Origin: Papilionanthe hookeriana x Papilionanthe teres
Lineage: Eukaryota > Streptophyta > Magnoliopsida > Asparagales > Orchidaceae
Assembly (NCBI GenBank): GCA_022702705.1
Contig: CM040425.1
Coordinates: 5,100,001 to 5,164,000, forward strand
Direction of reading: 5' to 3'
Length of the DNA stretch: 64,000 nt
Made by a program: the position numbers and the translations under genes. Positions 33,549-45,308 of this stretch are shown one piece after another. The stretch's first letter is position 1, and each line of letters opens with the position of its first letter. Below the pieces are notes generated by a model. The model ran no database searches. It was not told the DNA's origin and saw only the letters and a list, made by a program, of their open reading frames with translations.

Positions 33549-35136
33549 GTTACTTGTCCTTAAGTGACTCTTAATCACATAAAAAATTTTAGCATGAAAA
33601 ATATGTAATGAGTTTCTTAGAAGGTAACAAAATTTTGTTATGTAAATTGAATAATCAATTTAGAAAAAATTCGATAATTAAGACCAACTTAAAGTTTGAA
33701 AAGTTCTTAGGTAAATGATAATGTAAAATATAAGTTTCTATCTAATTCGAAATACTTGTGATTCTTCAAAATATAGGATTCACACACTTATTTTTCTCAC
33801 TTAAAAATCTTTATTTAAAAATAATTTTACATACTATATTATAACATTAAGCTTTAGATTTTCTCAGAACATATATCTTATACTTTAGATATGGAACTAA
33901 TTTTTGATTAGGCATTTAAATCCTCAAGCTTCTCCTCCCTTTTCACATACTTGTTTTACTTTTTTTCTTTTTCTTTTTCTTTTCTTTTTACTTTTCTTTT
34001 CTTTTTGTCTTTTTTTTCTTTTCTTTCTTTCTCTTTTTATTTTTATTTTTATAAGGCAAGGATTACTGTTTCTGAATAGGCCTTTAATAATTTTGAATTA
34101 CACCCTTCCATTTAAAATAAAGGTCTGATTTACATCTTTCACTTAAAAATCATAATAATAGTATTTAAAAATTAACTCCTCAATAAAAAAATTTAAGCTT
34201 TGAAGAATAAAAGTCAAATATTCTATTTATCCAAAAATACAACATTTCATACCAAAGATAGTTGAACTATATATAACACTTCTTTACTAAGAAAATTTTA
34301 ACTTTAAATCTTTCATTATTACTATAAATTTTAATTAAATTCTCTTATTCATTTCTATAATCAAAATTTTGTTCCTCTAATATAAATTCATATACATAAT
34401 TGTTTTCAATCAAAAATCAAATTAATTTTAAGTATTATTGAGAACAAATAAAATTTTAGGTTTTTGAAAAATTTTCTCTTTTTAAAATTCCACCCCCCCC
34501 CCAAACTTTAATTTTTAGTTAGGATAAAACATTTGAGCATAAGAAATGATACATGAGTGAGAATTAAAAAACTAACATAACATGCTTGCAGGAATCTTAA
34601 TATCCTAAATATGCAAGTATAACAATTTAAAAATAGGAGTAAAAAGAAATGAAATTCAAAATTTTGTAGTTTTTCATTAGATAGAAATTTCAAAATTTCA
34701 AAGAAGTTCTACAATAGTGGAGGTTTTCAAAACAAATACACACCAACTGAAAATAACTGAAATCTCACCAATATTAGATAACAAATGGTAATAGTAGATT
34801 TTGAAAAGGTTTAAACATGCGGTTTTTAAATGATAGTTTTTAATAGTGTTCCATATTCTCCTAACAGTTTTGCAATTAAAGTGCACACTATAAAAACTCT
34901 GACACAACATACACATTAAAACATTTACTACAACACATATATCATACAAAAAGAACATATAGAATATCAATCCAACAAAGATACATCTAAATATGCATAA
35001 AAAATAGTCCAACTATAGTCAGCATACTACCAGAGTTCACACCACAAATACAACATCAAAATAAAACACAAGACATAACATACATACGTACATCAACAGA
35101 AACTCAGTAACACACATAAAAAAACAAACTAATCTA
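33549..35136 (-). other. Athila 3' untranslated region
   Basis: No gene seen. It contains a T/C-rich tract at 33955-34055 whose open frame is low-complexity, a run of C at 34493-34502, and AT-rich DNA. The same layout (T/C tract, then GGATTACT) recurs at 49370-49520, where the tract has become a TA microsatellite. Confidence 0.7.
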
Positions 35137-35784
35137 CTAATCATTCTCATAATCATCATGATCATCTTGCTCGTTCCAATCTCTGGATGACACATAAGGT
35201 ATATAGAATGGATGAGGGGTCATCTCAGCACTCTGATCACCTCTAATCAATTTATCCAAATAATGTTGATAGTTCTCCTCATATTCATCATGTTTTACAA
35301 TATATCTTTCTATATTATCCATCTTACCATCCATGACTCAAACATGCTCACGAGTAAGACTCACCTTCTTTAAAATCTTTCTTAACAAACCAGTCTGTGA
35401 ATTACTAGATGATGAAGCTCTCGAAGTAGTAGCACGGGAAGTAGAAGCAGCAGAAGCAAAAGCAGAAGCAGTAGAAGCCCTACTAAATCCTCCTCTCCAG
35501 CCAAACTCTGAATGTACAGTATAAGCTCCAACGTTTAAACTGGTAATTGGTTTCATAGGCTGAAGAACTTCTTCCCAAGTTTCAAATTTCACACCAGATT
35601 GTTCACATAATGAATGAATCAAGGATGGAAATAACATACCTGCAGTAGTGGTAGATCTGACACAATTCAAAATATAATCATAAATGATTGCTCTAATATC
35701 TATAGGCTTCTCTTGCTGAATGCAATAGTTCAACACAACTCTCTCCCTTGTAACTTCACTAGTATGACTTGAAGGCAACAGCTT
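35137..35784 (-). pseudogene. Athila env-position ORF, C-terminal part
   Basis: Reading left from the RTE junction: KLLPSSHTSEVTRERVVLNY, then DIRAIIYDYILNC, FPSLIHSLCEQSGV, a Ser/Ala/Arg-rich stretch, and at 35137-35334 a charged tail with NIERYIVKHDEYEENYQHY. The first part matches the putative plant transposon protein domain found downstream of integrase in Athila-type elements. A frame change lies near 35335. Function is unknown; the env label refers only to position, and I see no signal peptide or membrane segment. Confidence 0.78.
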
Positions 35785-37571
35785 ACAACAACAAAAATAA
35801 CGAAGCCTTAATCCTACTAAGTGGGGTCGGCTACTTGAATCCTTTTTCTCCATTGTGTCCTATTTAGTGTCAAATTTTTGTTTAATTCTAATAAATTAAG
35901 ATCATTTTTTATGCAATAAGCCCAAGTTTTGCTAGGTCTACCTCTGCCTTTCTTAACATAAGTTGTATTTAAAACATCTACTCTCCTAATTGGATCATCA
36001 GGTGGTCGACATTTAATGTGACCAAACCATCTAAGGCGACTCTCTCTAATTTTATCCATCACTGGTGCAACACCAACCCTATTATGAATATAATCATCTC
36101 GCATTTTGTCTCTAAGTGTAAAGCCACTCATCCACCTAATCATTCTCATCTCGGCAACACTTAACATTATGCTTCTCTTTTAAAGGCCAAAATTCAGCAC
36201 CATAGAGCATTGAAGGTCTCACCACCATCTTATAAAATTTTCCTTTCAGTTTAAGCGGTACTTTTCTATCACACAATAGGTCGGACGCATTCCTCCACTT
36301 CAACCAACCAACCTGAATTCTACTATTAACATCCCCATCTATATCACCATCGCTTTAAACAATGGACCCGAGATATCTAAATTGTTCACACGTTTTAATA
36401 ATTTGATCACCCAAAGTTACACTTATGTCACTAGACCAACTATTACTAAAATTACATTCCATGTATTCAGTTTTAAATCTATTCAAATGAAGACCTTTAG
36501 ACTCCAATGTAGACCTCCATAATTCAAGTTTTTCCTGGACTTTTTCTCTTGTCTTATCCACAAGGAGGATATCATCAGCAAAAAGCATACACCAAGGTAC
36601 ATCCTCTTGTAAATGCCCAGTAAGAACATCCACAAATAAAGCAAAAAGATACGGGCTTAAAGCCAATCCTTGATGTAAACCAACAGAAATAGTAAAATAT
36701 TTGGTCAATCCTCCTTCAGTTCGAACACATGTAACAGATCTAGCATGCATATCTTTACTGACTTGAATATAAGTCATATCAACACCTTTCTTCTCAAGGA
36801 CTCTCCAAAGAACATCTCTAGGAACCTTATCGTAAGCTTTTTTTAAATAAAAAAAAAATCAAATGTAGATCCTCCTTATTATCTCTGTACTTCTCCATCA
36901 AACCTCTCAATAAATGTATATCTTCCATGGTAGACCTGCCCGACATAAATCCAAATTGATTATGAGAAACCTTCGTAATACGTCTTAACCTATGTTCAAT
37001 TACCCTCACCCATAATTTTAAAGTATGACACATCAATTTAATTTCTCTATAATTTGCGCACTCTTGTGCATCTCCTCTATTCTTAAAAATGTGGACCAAA
37101 ATGTTCTTTCTCCACTCCTCAGGCATCTTTTTACTTTTTAAAATAATATTAAAAAGTTTAGTAAGCCAGGAAACCCCCAAATCACCTAAACATTTCCACA
37201 CTTCAATTGGGATATCATCGTGTCCTACAGACTTTCCCCCCTTGGTTTTCTTTAAAGCCTCATCAACTTCTTTTTTACTAATGCGACGGTAAAAATGAAA
37301 AGTTTTATTATTATTAACGATATTAAGATCACTAAGATCGATCGTACTTTCAACATCTTCATTAAAATGTTTATCAAAATAACTCACCCACCTATGTCGA
37401 ATATCTTTTTCTAAGAAAGTTAACTTTTCGATTTTCATCTTTAATACACTTTACTTGAGTTAAATCTTTACTTTTCTTTTCTCTTTGTTTGGCTAGTTTA
37501 TACATATATTTTTCACCGTCCTTAGTATCTAACATGTTATAAAGATCACTAAAAGCAGAAAATAATGTCAT
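35785..37571 (-). mobile_element. RTE-type LINE, 5'-truncated, inside the Athila env-position ORF
   Basis: The 3' end on the minus strand reads GCCGACCCCACTTAG, then GATTAAGGCTTCG, then a TTGTTGTTGT tail, the usual end of plant RTE elements. The 5' edge is at about 37571, inside the region between endonuclease and RT. A short GCTT at 35781-35784 and 37572-37575 may be the target duplication. The flanks join back to give a continuous host domain. Confidence 0.88.
35817..37438 (-). pseudogene. RTE reverse transcriptase, broken
   Basis: Block 36827-37438 has the RT start (KGGKSVGHDDIPIEVWKCLG, MPEEWRKNILVHIFKNRGD, ANYREIKLMCHTLKLWVRVI, HNQFGFMSGRSTMEDIHLLR). Block 36355-36777 has GLHQGLALSPYLFALFVDVL and the catalytic MLFADDILLVD. 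Block 35817-36167 is the C-terminal part (MRMIRWMSGFTLRDKMRDDY, RLRWFGHIKCRP, GRGRPSKTW). Frame changes separate the blocks, and the first catalytic Asp region near 36840 is damaged by an A-run. The enzyme would reverse transcribe at a nicked target; this copy cannot. Confidence 0.9.
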
Positions 37572-37575
37572 GCTT

Positions 37576-38052
37576 TAAAGTGGCATTTAACTTAGAGGCC
37601 TGAAAATTGACTCTTTTATCATTAGTTATCTTCCATAATCCTCTTCCATCAGTCAGAAATGCGATTATCTCATCTAACTCTCCCTCAGTAGGATGATAGT
37701 TAGAATTAAAACAACACATATCAGGAGGCAGTCGATAAAAAGTATTGATTACTGCAGTTGTAAAATGTAGTTCTTTCCTCTACACCATCACCAAGTTCTC
37801 TTCTGCTGTAGGTAAGTTTGCATAAAACTCTCTGACCACAGAAACAAAAGCAACAACAGAGAAGCAACATTAATTCTCCCAATTCCTTTTAGAAATTATG
37901 TCTTCAATACCTTCTCCTGGCTTACTGAACACACGCTCAGGAATCAATTTACGTAACTGTAGTGCATCGACGTATCGTTCCTCGACCCTTGTACTAACAA
38001 ACTTGTCAGAATCAAATCTTGTCTTCTCTTTCACGTGCTTTTACTTTGGATC
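37576..38052 (-). pseudogene. Athila env-position ORF, N-terminal part
   Basis: Translating leftwards from about 38052: a short lead with one stop, then KFVSTRVEERYVDALQLRKL, IPERVF, VVREFYANLPTAEENLVMV, AVINTFYRLPPD and TLK at the RTE junction. These are landmarks of the same putative plant transposon protein domain whose second half resumes at 35784. Stops occur near 37870 and 37785. Confidence 0.75.
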
Positions 38053-38882
38053 CATCTCTAAAAATTTCACGAAAATTTTCACCATAAATTCCAAAATCAA
38101 ACTAAACTTGCTAAATTAACTTCCAAAAGTAATTTCCACTAAATCCAAGATATTTTTCATCCTTCTCCTCAAATTTTCACCATGAATAGTGATTTTAGGA
38201 TCTTCCAAAATGTACTCAAAATACATGGTAAAAATAAAGAATGTTTACTTAGGAGTAGTGCTCTTACCTCAAGGAATCCAAATCTAACAATTTTTGTTGA
38301 GATCAGCTTTCAAATGATCCAATATAGTGATGCCCTAGGCCCTTTTTTCACGAAAATCAGAGGTTGAAGATGATAGGGGTAGTTAAAATGGTGATCTTTA
38401 GGTTTTTAACTGCTGAAAATCAATTTTTACGAACTGGGGCTTAAGCGCGAGGCCTTCGGCACTTAAGCGCCAGCATTCTGGAGCTTAGCCGCCAGTACCC
38501 AGATTTTCACAATTAAGAAAATGCACTCAACCACGTAGCTAATCACCCTTAATCTTCTCAAAATAATTGTCTCTTCCCATAAATCTCGAAATACTCCAAT
38601 TTCAAATTTTAATATCCATCGATTCCAATCAAGTTTAACACAAACACAAATTTATATTCATTAAAAAACAAATCAAACTTAATACAAAGTAAAATTTTCT
38701 ATCCAAACAGTTTGGATAAAATTCCCTAGATACAAAAGGACTCAATAATCATTAAGATAGGTTTACATCATTAAGATGTAACAATCACACATTAAAGTGA
38801 AATAGAACACAAACATAAAACATTAAACACTTAAAACATCAAGCACATAAAACATAAGATACACAAAACAAACCACAAGATC
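38053..38882. other. Spacer with a GC-rich island
   Basis: Mostly AT-rich non-coding sequence. A GC-rich island at 38434-38495 (GGGGCTTAAGCGCGAGGCC, GAGCTTAGCCGCCAG) echoes islands at 33310, 39471 and 46818. Confidence 0.6.
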
Positions 38883-39300
38883 AAACTAACATTTAATTCC
38901 ATTCTCCAGTAGGCGGAATATATCCAAAACCACTGTTATTTCCATTTGACCCTTCTAGAACATAAATTTGATAGAATGGGCGATGATTGAACATTCTTAC
39001 ATCTTCTTCTTCTAACCATTTGTTCTTCAGGAACATCGCCTTATCTGCTTCTTCCACTTGACTTGTATGACTGAATTGCATCTTGAGTAGCCATCCCATA
39101 TGCTCCAAATGCGTGTTAGTTTCATTAATCTTTGCTTCGATTGAAGTCACTCGGGATTCAATCTTTGCAATCTTTTCTGCAATTCCTTAAATACTAACGG
39201 CGAGAAATTCATTGAATAACTTTTTGGCACTGTCACTAATAAACTTACTCTGGTCGAATCCTCTTTCTTCTTGATCTCATTCTCCCAGGAAGACATGATT
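38883..39300 (-). pseudogene. Small broken ORF between integrase and env-position ORF
   Basis: A start at about 39297 (MSSWENEIKKKEDSTRV) and, in another frame, a block at 38893-39150 with IEAKINETNTHLEHMGWLLK and a YIPPTGEWN end. The helix-rich character and terminal layout resemble the tail at 35137-35334, so it may be a decayed duplicate of that ORF's end. Not otherwise recognised. A second GC-rich island lies at 39471-39510, within the non-coding stretch to 39900. Confidence 0.5.
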
Positions 39301-39904
39301 CACTCAAAACACTCTTCTTAAGACTCAGGAATGATAATAGGACTTGGGGCAAGTGTTTCTCTTAATCCAGGGTCTTTTTATAGACTTTAGAAGTGCATAA
39401 ACCGCCCTTACAAGTTTTAGAACTCCAAAATAACTTCTAAAACCACTTCCCTATCACATGCTTTGTAACTCCGGCGTCTAAGCGCCAACTAGGCGGCGCT
39501 TAGCCGCCAGTCCTCAATTTAGCACAGGTCTGCTAAATGTCCAAAATTTCATTCCAACTCCTCTAATTCATAAAATAAGGTCAAATAAACACTATTATAA
39601 AATAAAAAACTCCAAAATACTAATACCAAAACATAAAAATAAACCAAACAAAGCACACAAAGCAAACATAAAGCAAAGCACACCGATAACTATGGGTTGC
39701 CTCCCACAAAGCGCTTGGTTTAACTTCTTCGACTCGACATACCCGTAACTCATTCCGAGTGACCCAACATCGATTCTCATCGGATTTAAGCTCGATCGAC
39801 CGAAAAATAAGGTTTAAGTCTCCCGACCATTAACTTTATATATTTTTCCAGATCTTAGGAACTCGAATATCCATAGCTCCATAGGAATAAAATTTTATCA
39901 CAAT

Positions 39905-40879
39905 AAATGGACCCATTCACCAGGACTTAAGTTTTCCAGAAAAAATTCTTAATCTAACATTATATAGTAAAACTTTCTGTCCTGGCACAAGAATTTTAGT
40001 AAAAATCTTCTGATCATGCCATAACTTCATCATTTCCTTATAAATCTTAGCATTTTCATAAGATTTATTCCTTTTCTCTTCAAGCTCATTTAATTGCAAA
40101 AATCTCTTCTCGGCAGCCACTTTCAAATTATAATTGAACTCTTTAATATCTCAGTATGCTTTATGCTTAAGTTCAATAGGCAAATGACAAGCTTTTCCAA
40201 AAATCAGCCTATATGGGGACATTCTTATATGGGGTTTTAGTAAGCAATTCTATAGTGCCCACAAAGCATAATCCAATTGATAGACCAATCCTTTCTATTT
40301 GGATTAATAGTCTTTTCCAATATTCTTTTAATTTCATGATTAGATAATTCAACCAAACCACTTATCTGCGGATGATAAGCAGTAGCAATGCAATGATTTA
40401 TATGATATTTCTTTGCTAACTTCTCAACAATCGCATTTTTAAAATGACTTCCACCATCAGTTATGAGTACTCTTGGTATTCCAAATCTGCAAAATATATT
40501 ATTTCTTAAAAACTTTGCAACACTTTGAGCATCACATCGAGGTAAAGCAATAACTTCAATCCATTTGGAAACATAGTCTACTGCTATCAAAATATAAACA
40601 TTTTCAAAAGATGGTGTAAATGGACCCATGAAATCTAATCCCAAAACATTAAATATTTCAACTTCCAACAAATAATTGAGAGACATCTCATTTCTCCCTA
40701 GAAATATTATCTACACACTGATATCTATCACAATTTTTAATATAAGCATTCACATCCTTAAAAATTATAGGCCAATAAAATCCAGATTTTAAGATTTTAT
40801 ATGCAATTCTTTCAACTCCAAAATGTCCCCCATAATCAGAATCATGATATTTTTGAATAATTTCATAATTCTCTTCCAA
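39905..40879 (-). pseudogene. Athila integrase
   Basis: Three blocks in order. 40688-40879: the zinc-binding HHCC region (YHDSDYGGHFGVERI, then CDRYQC). 40237-40686: the catalytic core, with Asp in GLDFMGPF, Asp in LITDGGSHFKN and Glu in GLVELSNHEIKRILEKT, all three of the DDE set. 39917-40126: the C-terminal part (LNELEEKRNKSYENAKIYKE, KVLLYNVRLRIFSGKLKS). Integrase inserts the element DNA into chromosomes. Frame changes near 40687 and 40200 kill this copy although the active-site residues remain. Confidence 0.92.
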
Positions 40880-41031
40880 AGGTATATATCTTCAAATTTT
40901 AAGATTCTTTCCTTGTTTATATAAAAATGAGATAATCAGAATCATGACATTTTTGAATAATTTCATAATTCTCTTCCAAAGGTATACATCTTCAAATTTT
41001 AAGATTCTTTCCTTATTTATATAAAAATGAG
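40832..41031. repeat. 100-bp tandem duplication
   Basis: Copies at 40832-40931 and 40932-41031, starting ATAATCAGAATCATGA and ending ATAAAAATGAG, with only a few differences. It lies just upstream (on the minus strand) of the integrase zinc-binding block and disrupts pol. Confidence 0.95.
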
Positions 41032-42660
41032 TCATCCAAAAAATAAGTCCTAGCATCAGACAGAAATTTCTTCTTTTCTCGGTATGTCAAACCATAGGGT
41101 ATACTATTACTGACAATATAGTTTACTATGTCGACATACCACGCACGGAACACGCCACTCATTAATAGTGAATAATTTTTCATCAGGAAAATGTTCATTA
41201 ATTTCTTCAGCATCACAGAGAGATTTTTCATTTTCAAGCTTAGACAAATGATCATCAATCTGATTATCAGAACCCTTCCTATCTACTATCTCAAAATTAA
41301 ATTCTTGCAAAAGAAGAATCTATCTAATCAATCTCGGCTTTGCATCCATCTTCTTCATTAAATATTTGATAGCAGAATGATCAGTATGCACCACACATTT
41401 AGTTCCAAATAAATATGATCAAAATTTATCAAAGATAAATACTATAGCTAATAACTCTTTCTGAGTAGTGGTATAATTAATTTAAGCATTATTAAGAGTT
41501 TTACTAGCATGATAAAGAACTTTGAAAATTTCATCATATTTCTGACCCAAAAGAGCACCAATAGCATAATCACTAGCATCACACATTAATTCAAAAGGTT
41601 TTTCCCAATTTAGTGAAATTATAACAGGTGCAGTCATTAATTTTTATTTTAATGTTTCAAAAGCTTTTAGGCAAAAATCATCAAAATTAAAAATTGCATC
41701 ATTTTCCAGTAAACAGCATAAAGGTTTTGTAATCTTTAAAAAGTCTTTGATGTAATACCTGTAGAATCCAGCATATCCCAGAAAACTTCTAACTCCCCTT
41801 GCATTGGTCGGGCAAGGTAAATTAGAGATAACTTGAATTTTAGCAGGATCTACCTCTAAACCTCTTTCTAAAAATCTGATGTCCCAATACAATTTCTTCT
41901 GCTACCATAAATTAGCATTTTTCCCAGTTAAGGACTAAATTAGCTTCTTCACAGCATTTTAGAATATTAGACAAATGTTCTAAACATGATTCAAATGAAA
42001 TTCCAAACACTTAAGAGTCATCCATAAAAACTTCAATCCCTTTTTCAATTAAATCATATAAAATAGTCATCTTACATCTCTGAAATGTAGCACGGGCATT
42101 ACATAAACCAAAAGACATTCTTATTAAAGCAAACGTACCATAAGGACTGGTAAACGTAGTTTTCTCTTGATCCTCAGGAGAAATTTGAATTTGGTGGTAA
42201 CCAAGATATCCATCCGTAAAACAAAAGTATTTATGGCCGACCGACTCTATCCAACATCCGATCCGGAAATGGGAGTGGAAAATGATCTTTCCTTGTGGCA
42301 AGATTTAATTTTCTATAATCAATGAATATTCGCCACTCCGTAACTTGTTATGTTGGAATCATTTCATTCTTTTCATTAACAATCACAGCTTACTCCTCCT
42401 TTCTTAGAACACAGTAAATAGGACTAACCCATGCACTATCTAAAATAGGGTAGATAATTCCAACATCCAACCACTTCAAAATTTCTTTCTTAACAGTATC
42501 TTTTGTGATAGGATTTAATCTCCTCAGCCCGAGGTTTGCAATTATCATCCATAAGAGTTCTGTGCATGCAAATTGAAGGATTAATTCCTTTAATATCAGC
42601 AATTGTCCATCCAAAGGCTTTCTTGTACTTCTTCAAAATTTCAAGCAAACTCACTTCTTT
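41032..42660 (-). pseudogene. Athila reverse transcriptase and RNase H, broken
   Basis: 42390-42614: RT start (LRRLNPITKDTVKKEILKWL, GIIYPILDSAWVSPI). 42011-42301: the palm, with TDGYLGYHQIQISPEDQEKT, FGLCNARATFQRCM-like and the catalytic FMDD. 41644-41892: EVDPAKIQVISNLPCPTNAR, GVRSFLGYAGFYRYYI. From 41640 the RNase H is read in several frames. 41107-41310: FEIVDRKGSDNQIDDHLSKL. The first palm Asp lies in TDGYLGYHQI. Multiple stops and shifts. Confidence 0.9.
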
Positions 42661-42905
42661 TTCTTTTCAGTCAATTGAGATGAAATTATAACAGGCAAGG
42701 TTGATGATTCACCCAGAAAAACATACTTCGAATGATTAGGAAGCATTTTTAACTTAAGTTCAGGAGGTTTTTCAATTGATCAACCATAAGATTCATCCTT
42801 TTTTGTCATATCCAACAATTCAAAATATTCATTAACATAATTTAATTCTTCCTCATGAAAATCTTCAAAATGATGTAACTCCTCTTCTTGCTTATGTTTC
42901 AATTC

Positions 42906-43522
42906 TTATCTTTCAGGTTTTTCTTCATAAGTTGACTTGAAATGACATTCCCTCAAATATCTGATAACATCCATCCTATAAAATTCATCATCATTACCTC
43001 TTGCAGGATATTTCATCAATTTTAAAATATTGAATGAAACAGTTTGATCATTAACCCTCATCATTAATTCCCCTTTTTGCACATCTATCATTGTTTTACC
43101 TGTGGCTAGGAAAGGTCTTCCCAAAATAATGGGTATATCTTTATCTTCCTCCATACCAAGCACAATGAAATCAATAGGAAAGATAAATTGATCCACTTTA
43201 ACCAAAACATCTTCTATAGCTCTTTTTGGATATGTGATTAAACGATCTGCTAATCGCGAGTTACAAGAATTGGGGTTATTTCTCCTAATCCCAGTCTTTT
43301 GAATATTGATAGAGGCATAAGGTTAATGATTGCACCCAAATCACATAAAGCTTTTCCATAGAATTTGTCTCCGATTGCACATAGAATTGTGAAACTACCA
43401 GAATCTTTAAGCTTTTCAGGAAGCTTCTTCTGAATTATTGCACTACACGCCTCACTAAGTGCAACTGTTTCATTATCTTCAAACTTTCTCTTTTTGTTGA
43501 GTATATCCTTCATAAATTTCAC
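42906..43522 (-). pseudogene. Athila aspartic protease
   Basis: 43250-43522 has MKFMKDILNKKRKF, SGSFTILCAIGD and the active-site run ALCDLGAIINLMPLSIFKRL. The usual Ser after Ala is Ile here, while the catalytic Asp is kept. 42906-43205 continues with IDFIVLGMEEDKDIPIILGR, GRPFLATGKTMIDV and KYPARGNDDEFYRMDVI. A frame break lies at 43206-43250. The protease would cut the Gag-Pol precursor. Confidence 0.9.
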
Positions 43523-43546
43523 ATAGGTCTGTATTTGTTCTAAGAC

Positions 43547-45181
43547 CTAAGCAAATTGAATATTAATGGTAAGCTTCTTAAATATCTCCAAGAATTTTGA
43601 AAATTGCTTATCCAACTTTTGTTGACGAAGTCTCTGAGGAAATGGAGGTGGTGACTTTTTCAAATCAACCTTAGGTGGAGAAATTGGTCTTTCCAAACCT
43701 TTCGGAGCGTCCTCTTTTGGTTCTTTAATCTCTTCTTTCTCTACTTCAGTTTCTCTCTGAACTCTACCTTCCAACTCTTTTCCACTTCTCAATTGAATTG
43801 CTTTTACATGCTTTTTATTCTTATCTCTTGGATTCACTTCTGCATTACATGGAAGCATTCCTTGGGATCTATTACTTAATGAATTTGTAATTTGCCCCAA
43901 TTGATTTTCAATATTTATGATGGTTGCTCCTTGAATTTGCAATTGATTTCTCATATGTCACACCACTTCTTCAATAGCCAACTTCTTCTCCTTTAATTGT
44001 AAAGCGTTGTTAAAACCTGGAGGATAGGTTAGTCTATAATTATTATTTCCTTGGCTGTTACAGTTCCCCAATGGGTTTACTTGGTGGTTCCCCCATTGTT
44101 GATTAATACCACCCGATTATTGGTATTCCAGTTAAAGTTTGGATGATTCTTCCAACCTGGGTTATAATAACTGGAATATAGGTTATTAGGCTTGCTTATA
44201 ACATTCAAAGTTTCTGGTGAAGAATAAGAATCAACCATTTGGCCTAATGAATTTTCATCAAACATGGAATTTAGTTGAGAAAAATTCATCCCAAATTAGT
44301 CTATCTTCCTTGAAATTGCAGCAACTTAATTTACTAACATTGCAAAAGAATCATTTTCATGAACACTGGCTACCTTTTTAAGATTTAACCTTTCAAAAGG
44401 TCATTGAAAATTATTAGTAGTCATTTCTTCAATTAAAGCATAAGAATCAGAAAACTGTTTAGACATTAATGATCCACTAGCAGCAGCATCGATAATTGAT
44501 CTAGGAGATGCAACTAATCAATTGTAAAAGGTTTGAATTATTAACCAATCTAGTATCGAATAATGTGGACATTTCCTGGGGAGATCTTTAAATCTTTCAC
44601 ATGCTTCATATATTGATTCACTTTCAAACTGGCAAAAAGATGTAATGTCATTTCTCAACTTTGCAGTCTTCGATGGTGGAAAATTTTTAGCAAGGAATTT
44701 TTTGTGCTAAATCACCCCAAGTTTTGATAGATCTAGGTGCTAACGAATTTAACCATATCTTAGCTTTATCCCTTAGTGAGAAAGGAAAAAGTCTGAGTCT
44801 AATAACATCATCCGAAACACCATCATATTTAAAAGTAGCACACAACCCTAGAAAATTAGCAAGATGTAAATTAAGATCTTCAGTTGTTGCTCCTCCAAAC
44901 TGATTATTTGACACCATTTGGATAATAGCAGGTTTAAGCTCAAAGGAATTAGTAGCTACAGCAGGGTGTTGAATACTACCATGAAGTTCATCCACTATAG
45001 GTTTGGCATAATCTCTTAAAGGTCTAAATTCTTGATGGATGCCGACATTTTGATTTTGATGATTTGTCATTTCTCGAATATTTTTAACTTTTTTAGAATT
45101 TTTAATTTTATTGAGTTTTCTAATAGTTCTTTCTAATTTAGAATCGTAAGGCACAAGTCTCTCAGAACCTGAACTACGCAT
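43547..45181 (-). pseudogene. Athila gag
   Basis: Starts at 45181 (MRSSGSERLVPYD). 44687-45181 holds the conserved Athila gag core: FRPLRDYAKPIVDE, FELKPAIIQMVSNNQFGG, HLANFLGLCATFKYDGV, RLRLFPFSLRDKAKIWLNSL. 44077-44289 and 43547-43954 follow in other frames, with a Lys/Pro-rich linker (AIQLRSGKELEG, KKSPPPFPQRLRQQKLDKQF) leading to the protease. Gag would build the particle. Stops and shifts near 44690, 44290 and 43960. Confidence 0.9.
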
Positions 45182-45284
45182 ACAACAATAAAATAAAACA
45201 AAACAAAACACACTAACAAAAACAAAGAAAAGTAAAAATTTAAATTTTTCTTAATTTTCTTTAAAAATGCAGTTTTAATTAATT

Positions 45285-45302
45285 TCTCCGACAACAGCTT
45301 CA
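45285..45302 (-). other. Athila primer binding site (tRNA-Asp-like, decayed)
   Basis: On the minus strand, TGAAGCTGTTGTCGGAGA lies six bases inside the 5' LTR. It agrees at most positions with the TGGCGCCGTTGCCGGGGA type that Athila elements use to prime from tRNA-Asp; most differences are transitions. Confidence 0.65.
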
Positions 45303-45308
45303 AAAACT

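Noticed and set aside
33904..34128. 74-codon ORF rich in Phe/Leu, possible membrane peptide
   Set aside because: Encoded by a T/C tract in the Athila 3' untranslated region; the related copy has a TA microsatellite there.
35137..38052. Retroviral envelope gene
   Set aside because: No signal peptide, membrane segment or furin-type site seen. The sequence matches the putative plant transposon protein domain common to Athila 3' regions.
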